The notes below the pieces were generated by a model that searched no databases, was not told where the DNA came from, and saw only the letters and a program-made list of their open reading frames with translations. Source: Edolisoma coerulescens (lineage: Eukaryota; Chordata; Aves; Passeriformes; Campephagidae). Taken from it: a stretch of DNA of 64,000 nucleotides. Numbering within the stretch: the stretch's first letter is position 1; the number at the start of each line of letters is the position of its first letter. The translations under genes were made by a program, and so were the position numbers. Below, one piece after another: positions 11,859-23,682 of the stretch. The stretch lies in NCBI GenBank assembly GCA_013397115.1, contig VWZW01007084.1:31840-95839 (forward strand), written 5' to 3'.

Positions 11859-14800
11859 CTGCTTACCAGGCCACAAAAGACAGACTTTAATTTGCAATAA
11901 AGCTCTACACCTGATGTTCAAGTATTTACTTGATCATTTTGCAGCTTCAGAAGCAAAAATTTCTTAACTTCAATGAGGAAAATAGGGCTGAAGTTCACAC
12001 AAATTTTTCCTTACACTCAAACCCTGGCTCATTTGGTGCACAGTACACAGAAACCAGTACTACAGTATGTGGACAGCCTTCTACACACCACAAAGCCAGA
12101 CCAATCAACCAAAAAACCATTAAGCCCTTCCAATAAACAAAACACCCAACCCAACATTCTCAACCCTAAAACAGAAGCCCACGTGCAGAACACAACAAAA
12201 CCTTTGCATGCAATAGGAACTTCCCAGTGACATACTAGGTATTTCTTTTACGTGTTCAGATTGGCTAAAACCATACAAAAGAAAGAGTAAAGTCAGAAGT
12301 GTACCAAACAAAAGGGAGGTACAAGAAGAACAGGAAAAGGAAACCAAGAACAAGCAGATGGGCAGCACTGGAGAGAAAAGGACTTGCAGGCATTGGCTAG
12401 GAGAGTCTGAAGGTGATCCTGACAGGGGTCCCTTCTCCTCCCCAAAGCCGTACTCATGTCAAACACAGCCCTAGCCCTCTTCCCCACACATACCAGCTGG
12501 GTCTGAAGCACCATGTAAAGCCAAGGTCAGTTACAGACCCCACAGCAAACTCCAACATCACTCCTTCCTCCATTTAGAGCTGCCATTTCTTCTTCCTTGT
12601 AGGTGCAATTTCTTCTATGCTGAGATGCAGTTAAAAGCACAGTTACCTTTTCTCCTATTACATTTCTACACGTGGAGAAAGCAGCTTTCCTACGTGGGCT
12701 TTGGTATCTTCACAGAGAGCACAGAAGGAAAAGAGTGATGGGTGGACTGCTTGGTTTCTAGTATCAAGGGGTTCTTCCAACTTCCTCATGATGGTAGGAA
12801 AATAACTTTGAGTACGTTCAGGAACGTGCCGAATACCAACAACATTTATGGAAAGATATGGACATATCTTTCCCTGCCTTTTCCACTGAAAGCCCATGAA
12901 GGCCACAGAAGATACCTAAATGAGGCCATGAGTTTATTGATTCAGCTCTGGTTGGACTACATCTACGTGTCCATTCTTTGTTGGATTACAGAAATACTTT
13001 TCCCACTTAATCTTGGATTTTCTCCTGGAATTTTGGATTAATAGCCCCAGGAGGACTGTTTATGTGCAGATACATTTGGGAACAGCTGGAAAGCACTTAG
13101 AGAAAAGTCTTGGTGCAGCCTTCCAGAGCAGTGCATCTGTTTTGTTCTTCTCTTCCTGCACATGCCTGATCACCCTTTCCCCCACACTCTTTGCTTTCTA
13201 ACACTTCATATTAGCACATGTTCACCTCCACTTCATTTTCTTCCCCCCCTCCCAATTAAAGTCCTCCCCTGTACAGTCATCTCCGGCTGAAAATTAATTT
13301 CCTGCTGATGGCTCCATTTAAGGCAAAGTTCTTCCACTCTCCCCCATTCCTACATAGCAGAAGGCCCTCTCTGCTGGAGAAAATTCAACTGGCTCCTCCT
13401 ACACTTCCAGCAACCTTTCACGACGTTCAAGGTACTATTTACATCCAAATTTTGGAGTCATACTAAAAGCATCAGGCTAACAACCAGATGTGCAGCCACT
13501 GACTGGTTTAGTAGTGTCTCTCGCCTTTGCTCATACCAAGAGTCTTTCAGGCAGGCAAGTAAATGTCACAGGCTTTGCACCTACAAACATCCAAGTCCCC
13601 AACCACTCCCCAGCACTGCCAAAATGCTCCCTCTATGATACACTGTAATTCTAGTAGACAGAAGGAAATGCACAAATTAAAATTATATAGATTATGCCCT
13701 ACACAATGAACAACCAAAAGTTTTAAAACAGCAGCAATTTCGCTCGTATTTAGAAACTCCAACCAAAAAAAAAATTACATGCCATGAAAATTCTCAACAA
13801 AGACTTGCATGTAGCTCACATAATTGAGGAAGTACTAATAATAGCGTGGCTGTTTGCACAGACAACATTTCCACTGTGGGCCTGAATTCTGATCTCAAAT
13901 ATGCAGAAGAAGATATTTTGTTGTGTGTTGCTGGCTGGAGACTCAAAGTATTGGAAACCATGGGAGTGTGCTGCAATGTGCAGCCAGCCTATGCTTCTAA
14001 GGAAGCGCTAGGCACATCCATGCCACGCTGAAAACAAAGCCTCCAGTGAGTACCACAGAAGGTGCTTGTGTTGTGGGGCTTTGCAAGGGACATAAAGAAG
14101 CTCAGGAAATTAACCTGTGTTGCAGTTTTAAACAAAAACTAAAGCAGTCATCACATAAAAATAACATGGCCTGGTAGATGAAAAGTTTATTTCTAAGCAG
14201 GTCCGACACAAGCAAACTCTGTTCACAGCTACAGCTTCCCCTTCTGGTCTAAGCTGCCTAAATTCAGGCCTGCTCAGGTCTCCAGATCAGCAATGCTCAC
14301 ACCTGTGTTTTTAATAGTGGCCATTACCATTCTGGTTACCCCAGAAGTGCACATATAGGAGCAGCAAGGCAGCCTCACATTTCTCAAGCTTTATTCTTTT
14401 GTAAGCCACTAAATGAGCTGTATGTAGACCTGTCACAAAGTTAAATGGAAATTACTATTAACTTTTTCTTGCATGTGCTGAAGATTACCCAGAATAACTT
14501 CACAAACTAAAATTTAAATTTAGTGTACTATATAAGAGAAGATTCAACAAGGATGATTAATAATGACCAATATATAGCAGAAATTATCTCATGTGCAGCA
14601 TACACACATGGCAAGCCCACATTTGAGATAAGATGGTTCTTCATTTAAACTCCTCAGCTGGAAATTCAGACCAGTAATTAAGTCATAATCCTGTATGATC
14701 AACTCACACAGTATCAGTAGTTCTGTGCATGGAATAAGCTGTAAGAACAAGCTATTAGGTCCACATAAAAGGCATTTGTAATTCTAAGAAGCAAAACAAG

Positions 14801-15030
14801 CACGCAAACACTGTCTGTTGCTCTTTTAGTAGAAGATAGTATTTGTCATATCACTAATATGATCACTCTCAATAAAAAACAGGCAGCAAGGTTTGTTTTT
14901 AGTAACTCCAACCTTACCCACTATGTCATAATTCATCAGAAATAAACAAGATGCTTATCCTTGAGTAAAAGACACCACAGAAAGATCATGTGCCCATCAC
15001 ACCACTGAGGAGCTGCCATGACACAGCCAT

Positions 15031-15255
15031 TCCACAGCTCCGGCTGCTTCCCAGTCCCTGCGTGCGTTTGGGCCGACAATGGGGTCAGTGTAGGGAGCGC
15101 TGTCCCCTCTCCGACCCCGCAGTCACCGGAAAGGCAATGCAGGGGCCAGACCCAGCCGGGAGCCACGTCCACCCCACTCGCTGCCTTTCCACTCTGGGGC
15201 TGGCTGTGAGACCGCGGACAAGGGGCAATAGTTCTGACCGGCAACACACGAAGCC
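15031..15255. promoter_or_regulatory. Small CpG-rich patch
   Basis: About 15 CpG dinucleotides in roughly 225 bases of about 60 percent GC, by hand count, giving an observed/expected ratio near 0.65. The flanks have almost none. This just meets the usual small-island criteria and lies 1.6 kb from the large island. It could be an alternative promoter, an enhancer or a GC-rich exon. Open frames cross it on both strands but none is recognisable. Confidence 0.45.
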
Positions 15256-16869
15256 CAGCTCATGCCACATGCCTGACAGCCCTGCCAGCTGCTGTCACCT
15301 TCCTACAGCAGCTAAACAGCTCCCCAGGTAGTGCCAGGCCATGTCCCTGTACCCGAGCACGTGCCACACCTCAAACAACACTGCCCAACTCTAACACCCG
15401 CCTGAGCCTATGCAAAGCACCCAACACAAAGAGTAAAACTGTGCCCTGCTGGAGAACATCCTCATTTTTAGAGGGCAAGACCACGTGAACAGCATTGGAA
15501 TGGGCAACAAGACTACTGTGCTTAAAGCATTGCCTCCAAGCAAGGCTTTATTCTGCACCTTTATTGCTTATGAGCTATAGGGACATAATGACCTTTTCAA
15601 ATACAAGTTATCCCCCCTACCTGACAGAAGTGGCCACAGTGAAATTGGGTCATTTCAAGTGAGTGGATGATTTTCAGGATCACACCATCAGCAAGCACCT
15701 GGTTTACATCCTACTCCTCTAAGGAAAGAATCCTAGAAGACCTTTCTCCCCACCTCTCTGCAGTTCAGGCACGTGCTCCTAATGTTCAGAACTCCACCAG
15801 GTGCTGCTCAGCACTAGTTAAGAAGCCTGGTGAACTGAGACTTCCTTGCCTCAGCCTTCACATTCACAAGCATAATTAAGTCACAATTGAGAACGCTGTC
15901 TTCTAAATTTTCAATAGTGACACCATGAACTGCAGAGTTCCCACCTAAAATTATGAGCCACACCATGATCGGCAGATCTGACCTGTGTCCTGTAGCATGT
16001 TGATGGGAGCTCTGATAACATCAGGGGATGACAAGACCTATTTGAGGGTCTGCAGCTGGGTCCCAGGATGATGAATGCATAAATGTAACTACAGGTAATT
16101 GAGGAGAGGGGCCACTTTTTTTTAGTATTATTTCTAATCATACTAGACACCAATTGAGAGCCTGGCTTAGAGGACATTAGAGACCACCAAGTCACAGGAT
16201 TTCATAATCAGCTTGAGAAGAGAAACTACAAACACCAAAGGTCATGGCAGGCAGATCCTGCAAGGCTGTACCCAAGGACAATCCAGGCCTCCTCTGAGTT
16301 CTTCCAAAATGCTGGTGTACTTTAATACCCAATTCAGTCTTAGCTCTTATTCAGAAGAGATTTTTAAACCTAGGCTTGGTAGAACAGAGATTGAATGACA
16401 AAACACTGCAAGGTTCCCCAAACTGAAACAGATAAGATGAGGAAGCAAAGGCTTACAACAGTCATTGCCTGCAAATGCAAGCTGGTGCCAATGCAAGGTA
16501 AGGAAAAAGTAGTCAAAAATGTAAAACAGCAGCACAGTTCTGTTCTGCAGCTCTCAGGCAGATCTGTCACCACAGATTACTGAGCACCTTGGTGCCTATC
16601 AACACACATTCACACTTCTGGAGCAGAAACCACTGAGGCAGAGAGGGCAAGCAGGTACACCTGGAAGCAAAAGTTCAGCAAGCCCCAAAACATTAGAGTT
16701 CAGAGCAGTCATGAAGCACTCCTACGGGAACACTGAGAACACCATCAGCTGAGGGAAGCAAGGGTGAGAGTCTGTGCCAGCATGCTGAGCGGGTCACCTG
16801 GCAAGCGATTCTGATTTACATCACTGAAAGGTGTTCTTGGAAGAACATCCTGCAACACACGTGGGAACA
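15256..16869. other. Noncoding stretch between CpG patch and main island
   Basis: Unique sequence with no recognisable gene or repeat. Several 60-90 codon open frames occur on both strands with no family resemblance, consistent with chance. Confidence 0.55.
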
Positions 16870-17228
16870 GAGCGGGGCCTCAAAGCCAAGCGTGCTGGCC
16901 AAGGCCTCCCGCTGATGTGCTGCCCTGCACCGCCAGGGCTGCTCGCTCCGCACCACGGCAGGATTTTCCCGTGGAAACTCCGCGCTGATCCCGAAGGCTG
17001 TAATCCAGCAGGTGATGTGCACCACCGGGACAGGCAATGCGCAAATATCCTATTACTAATTAACCAGGAGCGACACGAGGACGGTAGGCTACAACACTGG
17101 GGAGACGGGAGCCATCCCTGTTGTACTCAGGGCAGCTATTACCCAGGAAAACAACCGGGGCAGCCTCATACCCCGAAAGGAGCCACGCGGCTGCCGGGGC
17201 AAGCCCCGGCACAGCCCCCGCTGCGGCC

Positions 17229-17255
17229 GGGCGGGGGGCAGGGGGAGGCCGGGGG
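17229..17255 (+). other. G-quadruplex-forming motif beside the gap
   Basis: Four G runs (17229-17231, 17233-17238, 17241-17245, 17251-17255) are separated by loops of 1, 2 and 5 bases, which fits the standard G-quadruplex pattern. The assembly gap starts at the next base, so the real G-rich block probably continues into the missing sequence. Confidence 0.75.
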
Positions 17256-17448
17256 NNNNNNNNNNNNNNNNNNNNNNNNNNNNNNNNNNNNNNNNNNNNN
17301 NNNNNNNNNNNNNNNNNNNNNNNNNNNNNNNNNNNNNNNNNNNNNNNNNNNNNNNNNNNNNNNNNNNNNNNNNNNNNNNNNNNNNNNNNNNNNNNNNNNN
17401 NNNNNNNNNNNNNNNNNNNNNNNNNNNNNNNNNNNNNNNNNNNNNNNN
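17256..17448. other. Assembly gap (run of N)
   Basis: 193 undetermined bases in the centre of the CpG island. Extremely GC-rich sequence on both sides suggests loss of coverage in short-read sequencing. A transcription start, first exon or start codon may lie in the missing part. Confidence 0.99.
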
Positions 17449-18254
17449 CGGGCCGGTCACCTCCCTGCGCCGCCGCTTCTCGCCTCCTCCCGCCGGCCCC
17501 TCGCCCGCGGCTTAAATGGCCGTCTGGCAGCGGGCGGAGGGGCTGCGGCTGGCGCTTCCCCGCCTTCCCCCCTCCCTCTCCCCCTGCCGGCATCTGACAT
17601 CTCCCCCCGCCAAGTCGGGCCGGGCGAGGAAGTGGCTCCCTCCGAAAGTTTCCCGGTCCCCGTGCGCGCCCGCGGAGGGAGCGGCGCCGCAGGGCGCGCC
17701 CTGCCGCCCGCCCGGCCCTGGCACAGTGCTCGGGGGCGGGCGATCCGCAGAAGGGTCGGGGGTAAGGCGAGGTTAACCCGGCCCCGGGGGCTCTGCTGCC
17801 CGCTCCGCCGCCGGCCGGAGGGGTAAGGGGCGCCCGAGCCCCGCTGTGGGGATCGCCAGTTTGCCGCAATGAGGGGCTCTGCTTGTTGCACCATTTTTCA
17901 TCCCCAAACAGTCCCCCAAAAAAGTCCCATCCCGCTCCAGGCACGGGTTTGGACATGCTTTATCCATGTCATCAAAAGGGTCGTGACATCATCAAACGCA
18001 ATCACTTTTATAACCTTAACTTACTTCCCAAGCTCAGTGAAGTGTTCCACGTTTCATTCATCTTGGATAAGGGAAAGGGGGAGGCAGGGACAGTTTACAG
18101 AGCATATCTAATTACGGAAACACTGGCAGTCCTCATTTTCTCAGAAGTTCTGAGCTCACATGTTTGTAATTTCCCTGCCTTTTCTGAGCCCTCAAAACAT
18201 ATGCATAGCATTACGGAAGCAACTATTTCCATGGGAGTTCATGGGAAAATTCAC

Positions 18255-18664
18255 AAGAATAAGGGCATTGGGGTTGTTCAGCCTGGAAAAGAGAAGGCTC
18301 CAGGGAGACCATATTAGAGCCTCTCAGTACTCAAAGGGAGCTTGTAAGAAAGATGGGGACAGACTTTTTAGCATGGCCTGTTGATACAGGACAAGAGGGA
18401 ATTGTTCTAAACTAAAAGACAGTCACTTCAGACTGGATATAAGGATAGATACCAGGTATAAGTTTTACAGCAAGGGTGGTGAATCACTGGGACAGGTTGC
18501 CCAGGGCAGTTGTAGATGAACCATCCCTGGAGAGGTTAAAGGGCATGTTGGGCAGGGCTCTGAGCAACCTGATGGAGTTGGAGATGTTCCTGCTTATCAC
18601 AGGACAGCTGGACTAGATCACCTTTAAACCTCCCTTCGAACCCAAACTATTCTATGATTCTATA
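18255..18664 (+). mobile_element. CR1 LINE, 3' end, 5'-truncated
   Basis: Typical CR1 3' region: a GGTTGTTCAGCCTGGA-type motif near the left end, a segment reading GGACAAGAGGGAATTG (a decayed form of the usual DRTRGN-coding stretch), then TCCCTGGAGAGGTTAAAGG, GACTAGATCACC and a terminus of two ATTCTAT(G) units. About 400 bases of a several-kilobase element remain, as expected for target-primed reverse transcription that stops early. The reading frame is broken by indels and stops. It lies 400 bases past the CpG island. Confidence 0.93.
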
Positions 18665-21639
18665 AGGGCACACACGTACCTTGTTAGGGAGGCTGAGACC
18701 TACGGCTGGAGTTAGACAGCATGGAGGCACCCCTTCATATCAATAAGGTTTGTAGGAAATAGTTCATTACTTCAGAAAAGTGGGGAGTTTTATGCTAAGG
18801 AGTACTGAAATGAGTCAATGAACACTATACAAAAGGCATTAATAGAACTTTTTACACTTTCCATTCAGTCCAAAGCACCTGAGAATTTTTTTCCAGCTGA
18901 AGACTCCTCCTGGTAAACCACACACCTGACAGAAGTCTCACTGGCTTCTGTGAAGTTGTTATGCTGTCATAACTTCTGCAGATCAAACCCTACCATTTGG
19001 AAATTACAGCTCTGACTCGTAAAATAAATTCCCTGTAGCTGTTCCCCGTGCCTGGGCAGACCCCCAGTGGGTCTAAGCTGCCAAACTGCAGCTTCTGGCC
19101 AGACTGGGTTCCATTGTCTGGGTTGCACCTAAAGTGCCACAGCTGCACTTGAGCAGGCACACTTGGTCATCCTCGGCTCCAGCCCAGTGGGAACAGCGTG
19201 GCTCTTTTTAATTGTATACATTTCCAGTACAAAAACCTAGTAACTAATCCGGTTGTCCTGGAAATTCAGTGGGAATCTCTTCATTGATGTCAGCAGTAAT
19301 GGCAGCCAGCCCTGAAAGAGAAAATTAATTAAAAAATAAATAAATTTAAAATGCACCGAGAAAGCAAGAAGTGGGATATCTCCAACCTGATGTTGCCATC
19401 TCCAGACTCTAGACATCCTTGGACTCTTTAAGTTCACTCATTCTTTTTCATTTAAGAGGCTGCAGAACCAAATTTAAAAGCAAGAGACCATTAAATTTCT
19501 CAGGCTATGTTAATTCTTTGCTCTAGAGTGCAACTGGGCAGCTACATCACTATTACAGGAAGCTGAACTCCTTTCACCCCACCACATCTGTCTGGATCTG
19601 GTATAACTGGTGGGGCTTTTCAAATACAAGCTACATGGAATCTGTAATTTATTGCTTTCTCATTAACACTTGTGGCTGAGTGTATGTCATATGACTACTT
19701 GTATGTCAAGTACCTGAACCAGGAGGCCTATGAAGTTCTGGGACACAGTCTCATTTCTGGAGCATCCAAAATAGCAGAGAACTGCATTAAATTTGCTTGT
19801 AGAGATCTCTAAGCAGGGTATTTCTAGGATTGTAGCATAAAATTACCTTACAGTGTATTTTTAATTATAACCATAACTAATGCCATCAGTAGGATTTATG
19901 CACAGTGGGTTAAACTGGCACACAGAGAGCTTGGGTTTGTTACTCTTTCAGGGTATCTCTCTGACTGACTCTTACCAGACCTCAAGGAAAGAACTGACTC
20001 CTTTCCAGAGACATTTCTGGGGTGTTCACTTCTGGGTGAAGTACCCAGCTTCCAGCTATCAGGGACTCTGTCTGCACTGAAGGACTGAGCTATGAAGATT
20101 CATAGATTTCTGAATAGACTCAGATAGATATGCTGAAGGTGGCCACAAGAAAAGAAAAAAAAAAAGTGCCAAGAAACATCAGGCACTAAAAAGTGTAATT
20201 ATTTTGTAACATAAAACAGAAATGCAGTTTCTGTTTGATTTATTGGAGGGAAAAAAAAAAGAAAACAACTGGTAGCAATCAAACTTTTTTCTTTTTTTAA
20301 TGCACAGATTCTGGTGGAATATTTGTCTCTTCCAGACTGCTTAAAATTCTGGGAGGAGGGTTCCAAAAAGGTTTTTCTGATTAGATTTTGAGAGCTCCAT
20401 GGAGAAAGAATCACACGTGTACCTGATTGCTTCCTTCGATCAATGCTTCTGCCCTTTATAGCACGCTCTGGTTCACTGCTACCCATGCACACCTCAGGGA
20501 AGAGATGGATCTCAAGGACCTGTGATTCATGCCAGAACTGGAGCTTTCACATGCTGAAAATGGAAAAGAGAAATTAAAAGCCAAATTTTTTAAAGTTCTT
20601 CCAGGTACTAATTGTTCAGCAGCAATAACCACCACAACACAAACAATTTCCTAGGAATTAGAGGCTCAAGGTTGCATTTCAGGCCACAGGCTCTTCACAG
20701 CTTGTTACTAATCTGCTGGAAATTCCCTGAATTACAACTGCTACTGCCTAATTATTTCTATAGGTGAGTTTTGTTTATTCTGCAGGCTCTTATTAAAGCT
20801 ATATGTGTGACAGGCTTATGAATCTGGGTAGGTGTTGCTTCTGGGCTAAAGCTTCTACTTTTTAACTCACTGGAAGTTAATTTGTGCATCTGAGTCATAA
20901 AACCTCTTCAAATGGAAGTGTCAGAAAGAAGTGATTCCACATCCTTATGATCAAGTTTTCGAACAAGAGACCTAAGTTTAAGTCATGTTGGGCCCCAGCA
21001 CACAAATCCAGGAAGAATGTGCATATTACTTATGGGTGCTCTAGTTTACACCATAAGGAATACTACTATTGCTCTGGGCAGAAAGGGAAGACTGCAAAAA
21101 TATGACCCAAAACTGTCCAATTTGGAGCAGTTACCCTGGCTGGTAATACTAGTCTTTCACTGAGACTGCCAGTAGAATACGGTTTAAAAAAGAAAAAAAA
21201 AAATCAGAATGGCCATATTTAACTGCATACCACAGCCAGCCTTGATCACAATAGCGTATTCTCATTAGTTATTCCCAGTTTCATTCATCAGCTCAATGTG
21301 CAGTGTCAGCCAGAAGAAGCATCAAATTGCTGAGCATCGTCAGGAAGGGAGCTGAGAACAATGCAGAGAGCATGGTTTTGCCAATGTGTAAAACGCAGGT
21401 GCACTCACATCCTGACGGAGGCTTGTCACTGCTCTCAGCATTGCAAGAGGGACATAATGGATTGAGGGAAGGTACCAAGAAGGGCAGGTGAAGAAATGTG
21501 GATGATGGTGCAGCTGTCTTATCAAGGGAGCTTTAAAAAGCTGAGAGTTTTCAATTAAGAGAGGAGAAAGCTCCCTGGAAATAAGATGAATGAAAAACTT
21601 GTTCACTAAATCCAATTTAACAGTTACAATAAAGTGCTT
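18665..21639. other. Noncoding stretch, no gene identified
   Basis: Unique sequence with short A-rich tracts near 19,320, 20,150 and 20,250. No open frame resembles a known protein. No further transposon recognised. Confidence 0.55.
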
Positions 21640-21910
21640 TCTTAGGTGGCAGGCAACGAACTTGTGGAATATGTAGTCACAGCAGGTTTTAAAGGCAAAC
21701 AGTATGAGCAGTTCCAAAAAGAGGGTAGACATGTTCATGGACAATATGTCCGTAAACAGGGAGAAGGCAGAGGTGAGTCTGTAACATTTGGATGCTGGGA
21801 ATGGTACTCAGAGAGCAGTCAGGTTTGTTTGCTCTTCCTGAACAGAATCTCCTAATGCTGGAGACAGGATACTGGGTTGGATGGATTCATCACTGACTGG
21901 GCAAGTAGCA
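21640..21910 (+). mobile_element. Old CR1-like LINE 3' fragment
   Basis: The order of motifs matches the 3' region of an older CR1 lineage known from amniotes: GTGGCAGGCAACGAACTTGT, a segment like 'TTCCAAAAAGAGGGTAGACA', then GCTGGAGACAGGATACTGGG followed by TTGGATGGATTCATC. The match is patchy and the frame is lost, consistent with great age. A search against old CR1 and L3 consensus sequences would settle the subfamily. Confidence 0.55.
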
Positions 21911-23042
21911 CATTCCTTGGCTACTGTTTACATCCAAAACAGAGCAAAGCATAAGGATATAGCATGTATAAGAAACAAGTGTATTAGCATGTGGCTCGCT
22001 ACCTCAGCAAGACAGGTAACGTGTAACAGCATATGTTACTACTGTTATTCACAAAGGAGGAAACGCTCTCTGCTGTGTTTCAGACTGAGGTCCAGGAGGT
22101 GCTGTGGCTTTGCTTACCCGTGCAAGTCCTCAGATTCAGGCATTATGGGACCTCTGTGGCTCACACAGAATTCCAAATGAACTTCTGTCCTGTCCGTCAT
22201 TGCTCAGTGCCCTGGAGCTACAGGAGCCCAAAGTGCTCTTTCTGGTCGACATTGCTCTGGCTCTTACTTACACCACTTAATGCCTTAAAAGGGTCCTCCA
22301 GGCTTCCATGTACCACCGAACACAGAGATGAGTCTTTTGGGAACATCTCTCAAGCAGAACTACAAGTCTCTTTTACATTGCAAGAGAGGAAAATGACATT
22401 AACCTCAACAGCAGCTCTGGTGAAAAAACAGAGTGGCTAAATGCTTCACCTGGGAATGGTCCTACCATCATGAGGGATGCAGGAAGGTTTCAAATGTTGG
22501 ATGGGCTCTAACCTGGTTTCTGCTGGTACAAGCTCTCCACAGCCTGTAGCTGCAGGGGGTACTGGTGGTATTTTAACTCCTAAACAGTACCTATTTATTT
22601 TTTCATCACAAGGATTTAAAGGTGCATTGAGCTGCTAGCAGAGCCATCTTTCAGATGGAGTGTAAAACAGACAGGATATTCAAAGAAGACATGTCACTTC
22701 TTACAGTGAGAGGGAAGTTAACCTGAGTTCTGGTCAGGCCAGGTTTGGGATGGTTTTATTTTTACTAAGGGGGAGAAGAAATTTTTTTTTGTGAGGGCCA
22801 GGAAAGAAAAACTGAAAAAAAATCTTTGGTGGGTTGTTTTGGTTTTTTATGTAACTTTCAAAAAGACTTTAAAGTGCCGTAGCTGAAAATGACTTTTTGG
22901 AAGTGGGTAATGCCTTCAATCTCTTAAGTTCACTTGGTGGCCAGCTTCCCTTGTGTGGGAAGGCAGGTGAGTGGGAGGATATCTTTCACATAGCAATCGA
23001 AGGGAAAATATGCATTAAAACCCCACAGACCAGCACACTCCA
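21911..23042. other. Noncoding stretch between CR1 copies
   Basis: Unique sequence with a G/T-rich, A-run-containing part at 22,740-22,860. A 135-codon open frame (22,033-22,440, plus) has no recognisable domain. Confidence 0.55.
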
Positions 23043-23682
23043 AAGCACTGAGTCAGCTGCCCTGGCAGCCACGAGGGCCAGCCGTGTCCTGGGATGCCTC
23101 AGGCACAGCATCAGCAGCCTGTCAGGGGAGGTGAGGTCAAGGGAGGTGATTGTCCTGCTTTGCTCCGCACTGGTGCGGCCTCACCTCGAGTCCTGTGGCA
23201 GTTTTGGGTGCTACTATATAAGAAAGATATAAAGGTATTAAGAAAGCAACTAAAGAAGGGCTATGAAGATGATGAAGGGCCTTGTGAGGAAGCTGTATGA
23301 GGAGCAGATGAGGTCACTTGGTCCATTCAGCCTGGAGGAGACTGAGGGGAGACCTCACTGCAGTTACACCTTCCTCATGAGGGGAAGAGGAGGGGCAGAC
23401 CCTGATCTCTGCTCTATGGTGACAGTGACAGGAACGAAGGGAATGGCCTGAAGCTGTGTCAGGGGAGATTTGGGTTGGATACTAGAAAAAGGTTCTTCAC
23501 CTAGAGGGTGGTTGGGCAGTGGATCAGACTCCCTATGGAGGTGGTCACAGCACCAAGCCTGACAGAGTTTGGACAATGCACATGGTATGATTTTGGGAGT
23601 TCTCTTGTTTAGGGGCCAGGAACTGGACTTCTTGGGATCCTTATGGGTCCCTTCCAACTCAGCATACGCATGATTCTACAGC
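23043..23682 (+). mobile_element. CR1 LINE, C-terminal ORF2 and 3' end
   Basis: Contains the CR1 ORF2 C-terminal signature in decayed form: RVLGCLRHS and CSALVRPHLESCG near the left end, then GPFSLEE, then the motif GAGGGTGGTTGGGCAGTGG, GGTCACAGCACCAAGCCTGA and TCCCTTCCAACTCAGCAT, ending in a degraded ATGATTCTA terminus. About 640 bases survive, with several frameshifts between the recognisable segments. The subfamily differs from the 18.3 kb copy, as the different 3' region shows. Sense strand is plus. Confidence 0.93.

Larger units (their letters stand above)
8060..15030. other. Noncoding stretch, no gene identified
   Basis: Unique noncoding sequence apart from a T run at 8642-8657, A-rich bits near 9236-9260 and 11456-11465, and one splice-bounded minus-strand segment (11796-11858) listed separately. 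The minus-strand open frame at 10719-11072 has no known domain. No transposon longer than 100 bases was recognised. Confidence 0.55.
16870..17870. promoter_or_regulatory. CpG island, probable promoter
   Basis: GC and CpG content rise sharply at about 16.87 kb, peak at 17.17-17.85 kb and fall to background after 17.88 kb. The densest part has GC-box-like runs, an ETS-like AGGAAGTGG (near 17,628) and a CG-rich block around 17,658-17,720. Donor-like GGTAAGG motifs occur on the plus strand near 17,764 and 17,823, and GAG followed by GTGACC on the minus strand near 17,470. Transcription could therefore leave in either direction. Vertebrate islands of this size usually mark a housekeeping or developmental promoter with an untranslated or partly coding first exon. 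Open frames here, including one through the N run, are not convincing coding sequence. Confidence 0.8.

Noticed and set aside
16831..17826. Long open frames on both strands through the CpG island
   Set aside because: They are open only because the N run cannot contain stops and because very GC-rich DNA has few stops. No domain is seen.
20683..20763. Plus-strand 81-base segment between AG and GTGAGT, open in one frame
   Set aside because: The acceptor is weak and the peptide is leucine-rich and unremarkable; most likely chance.
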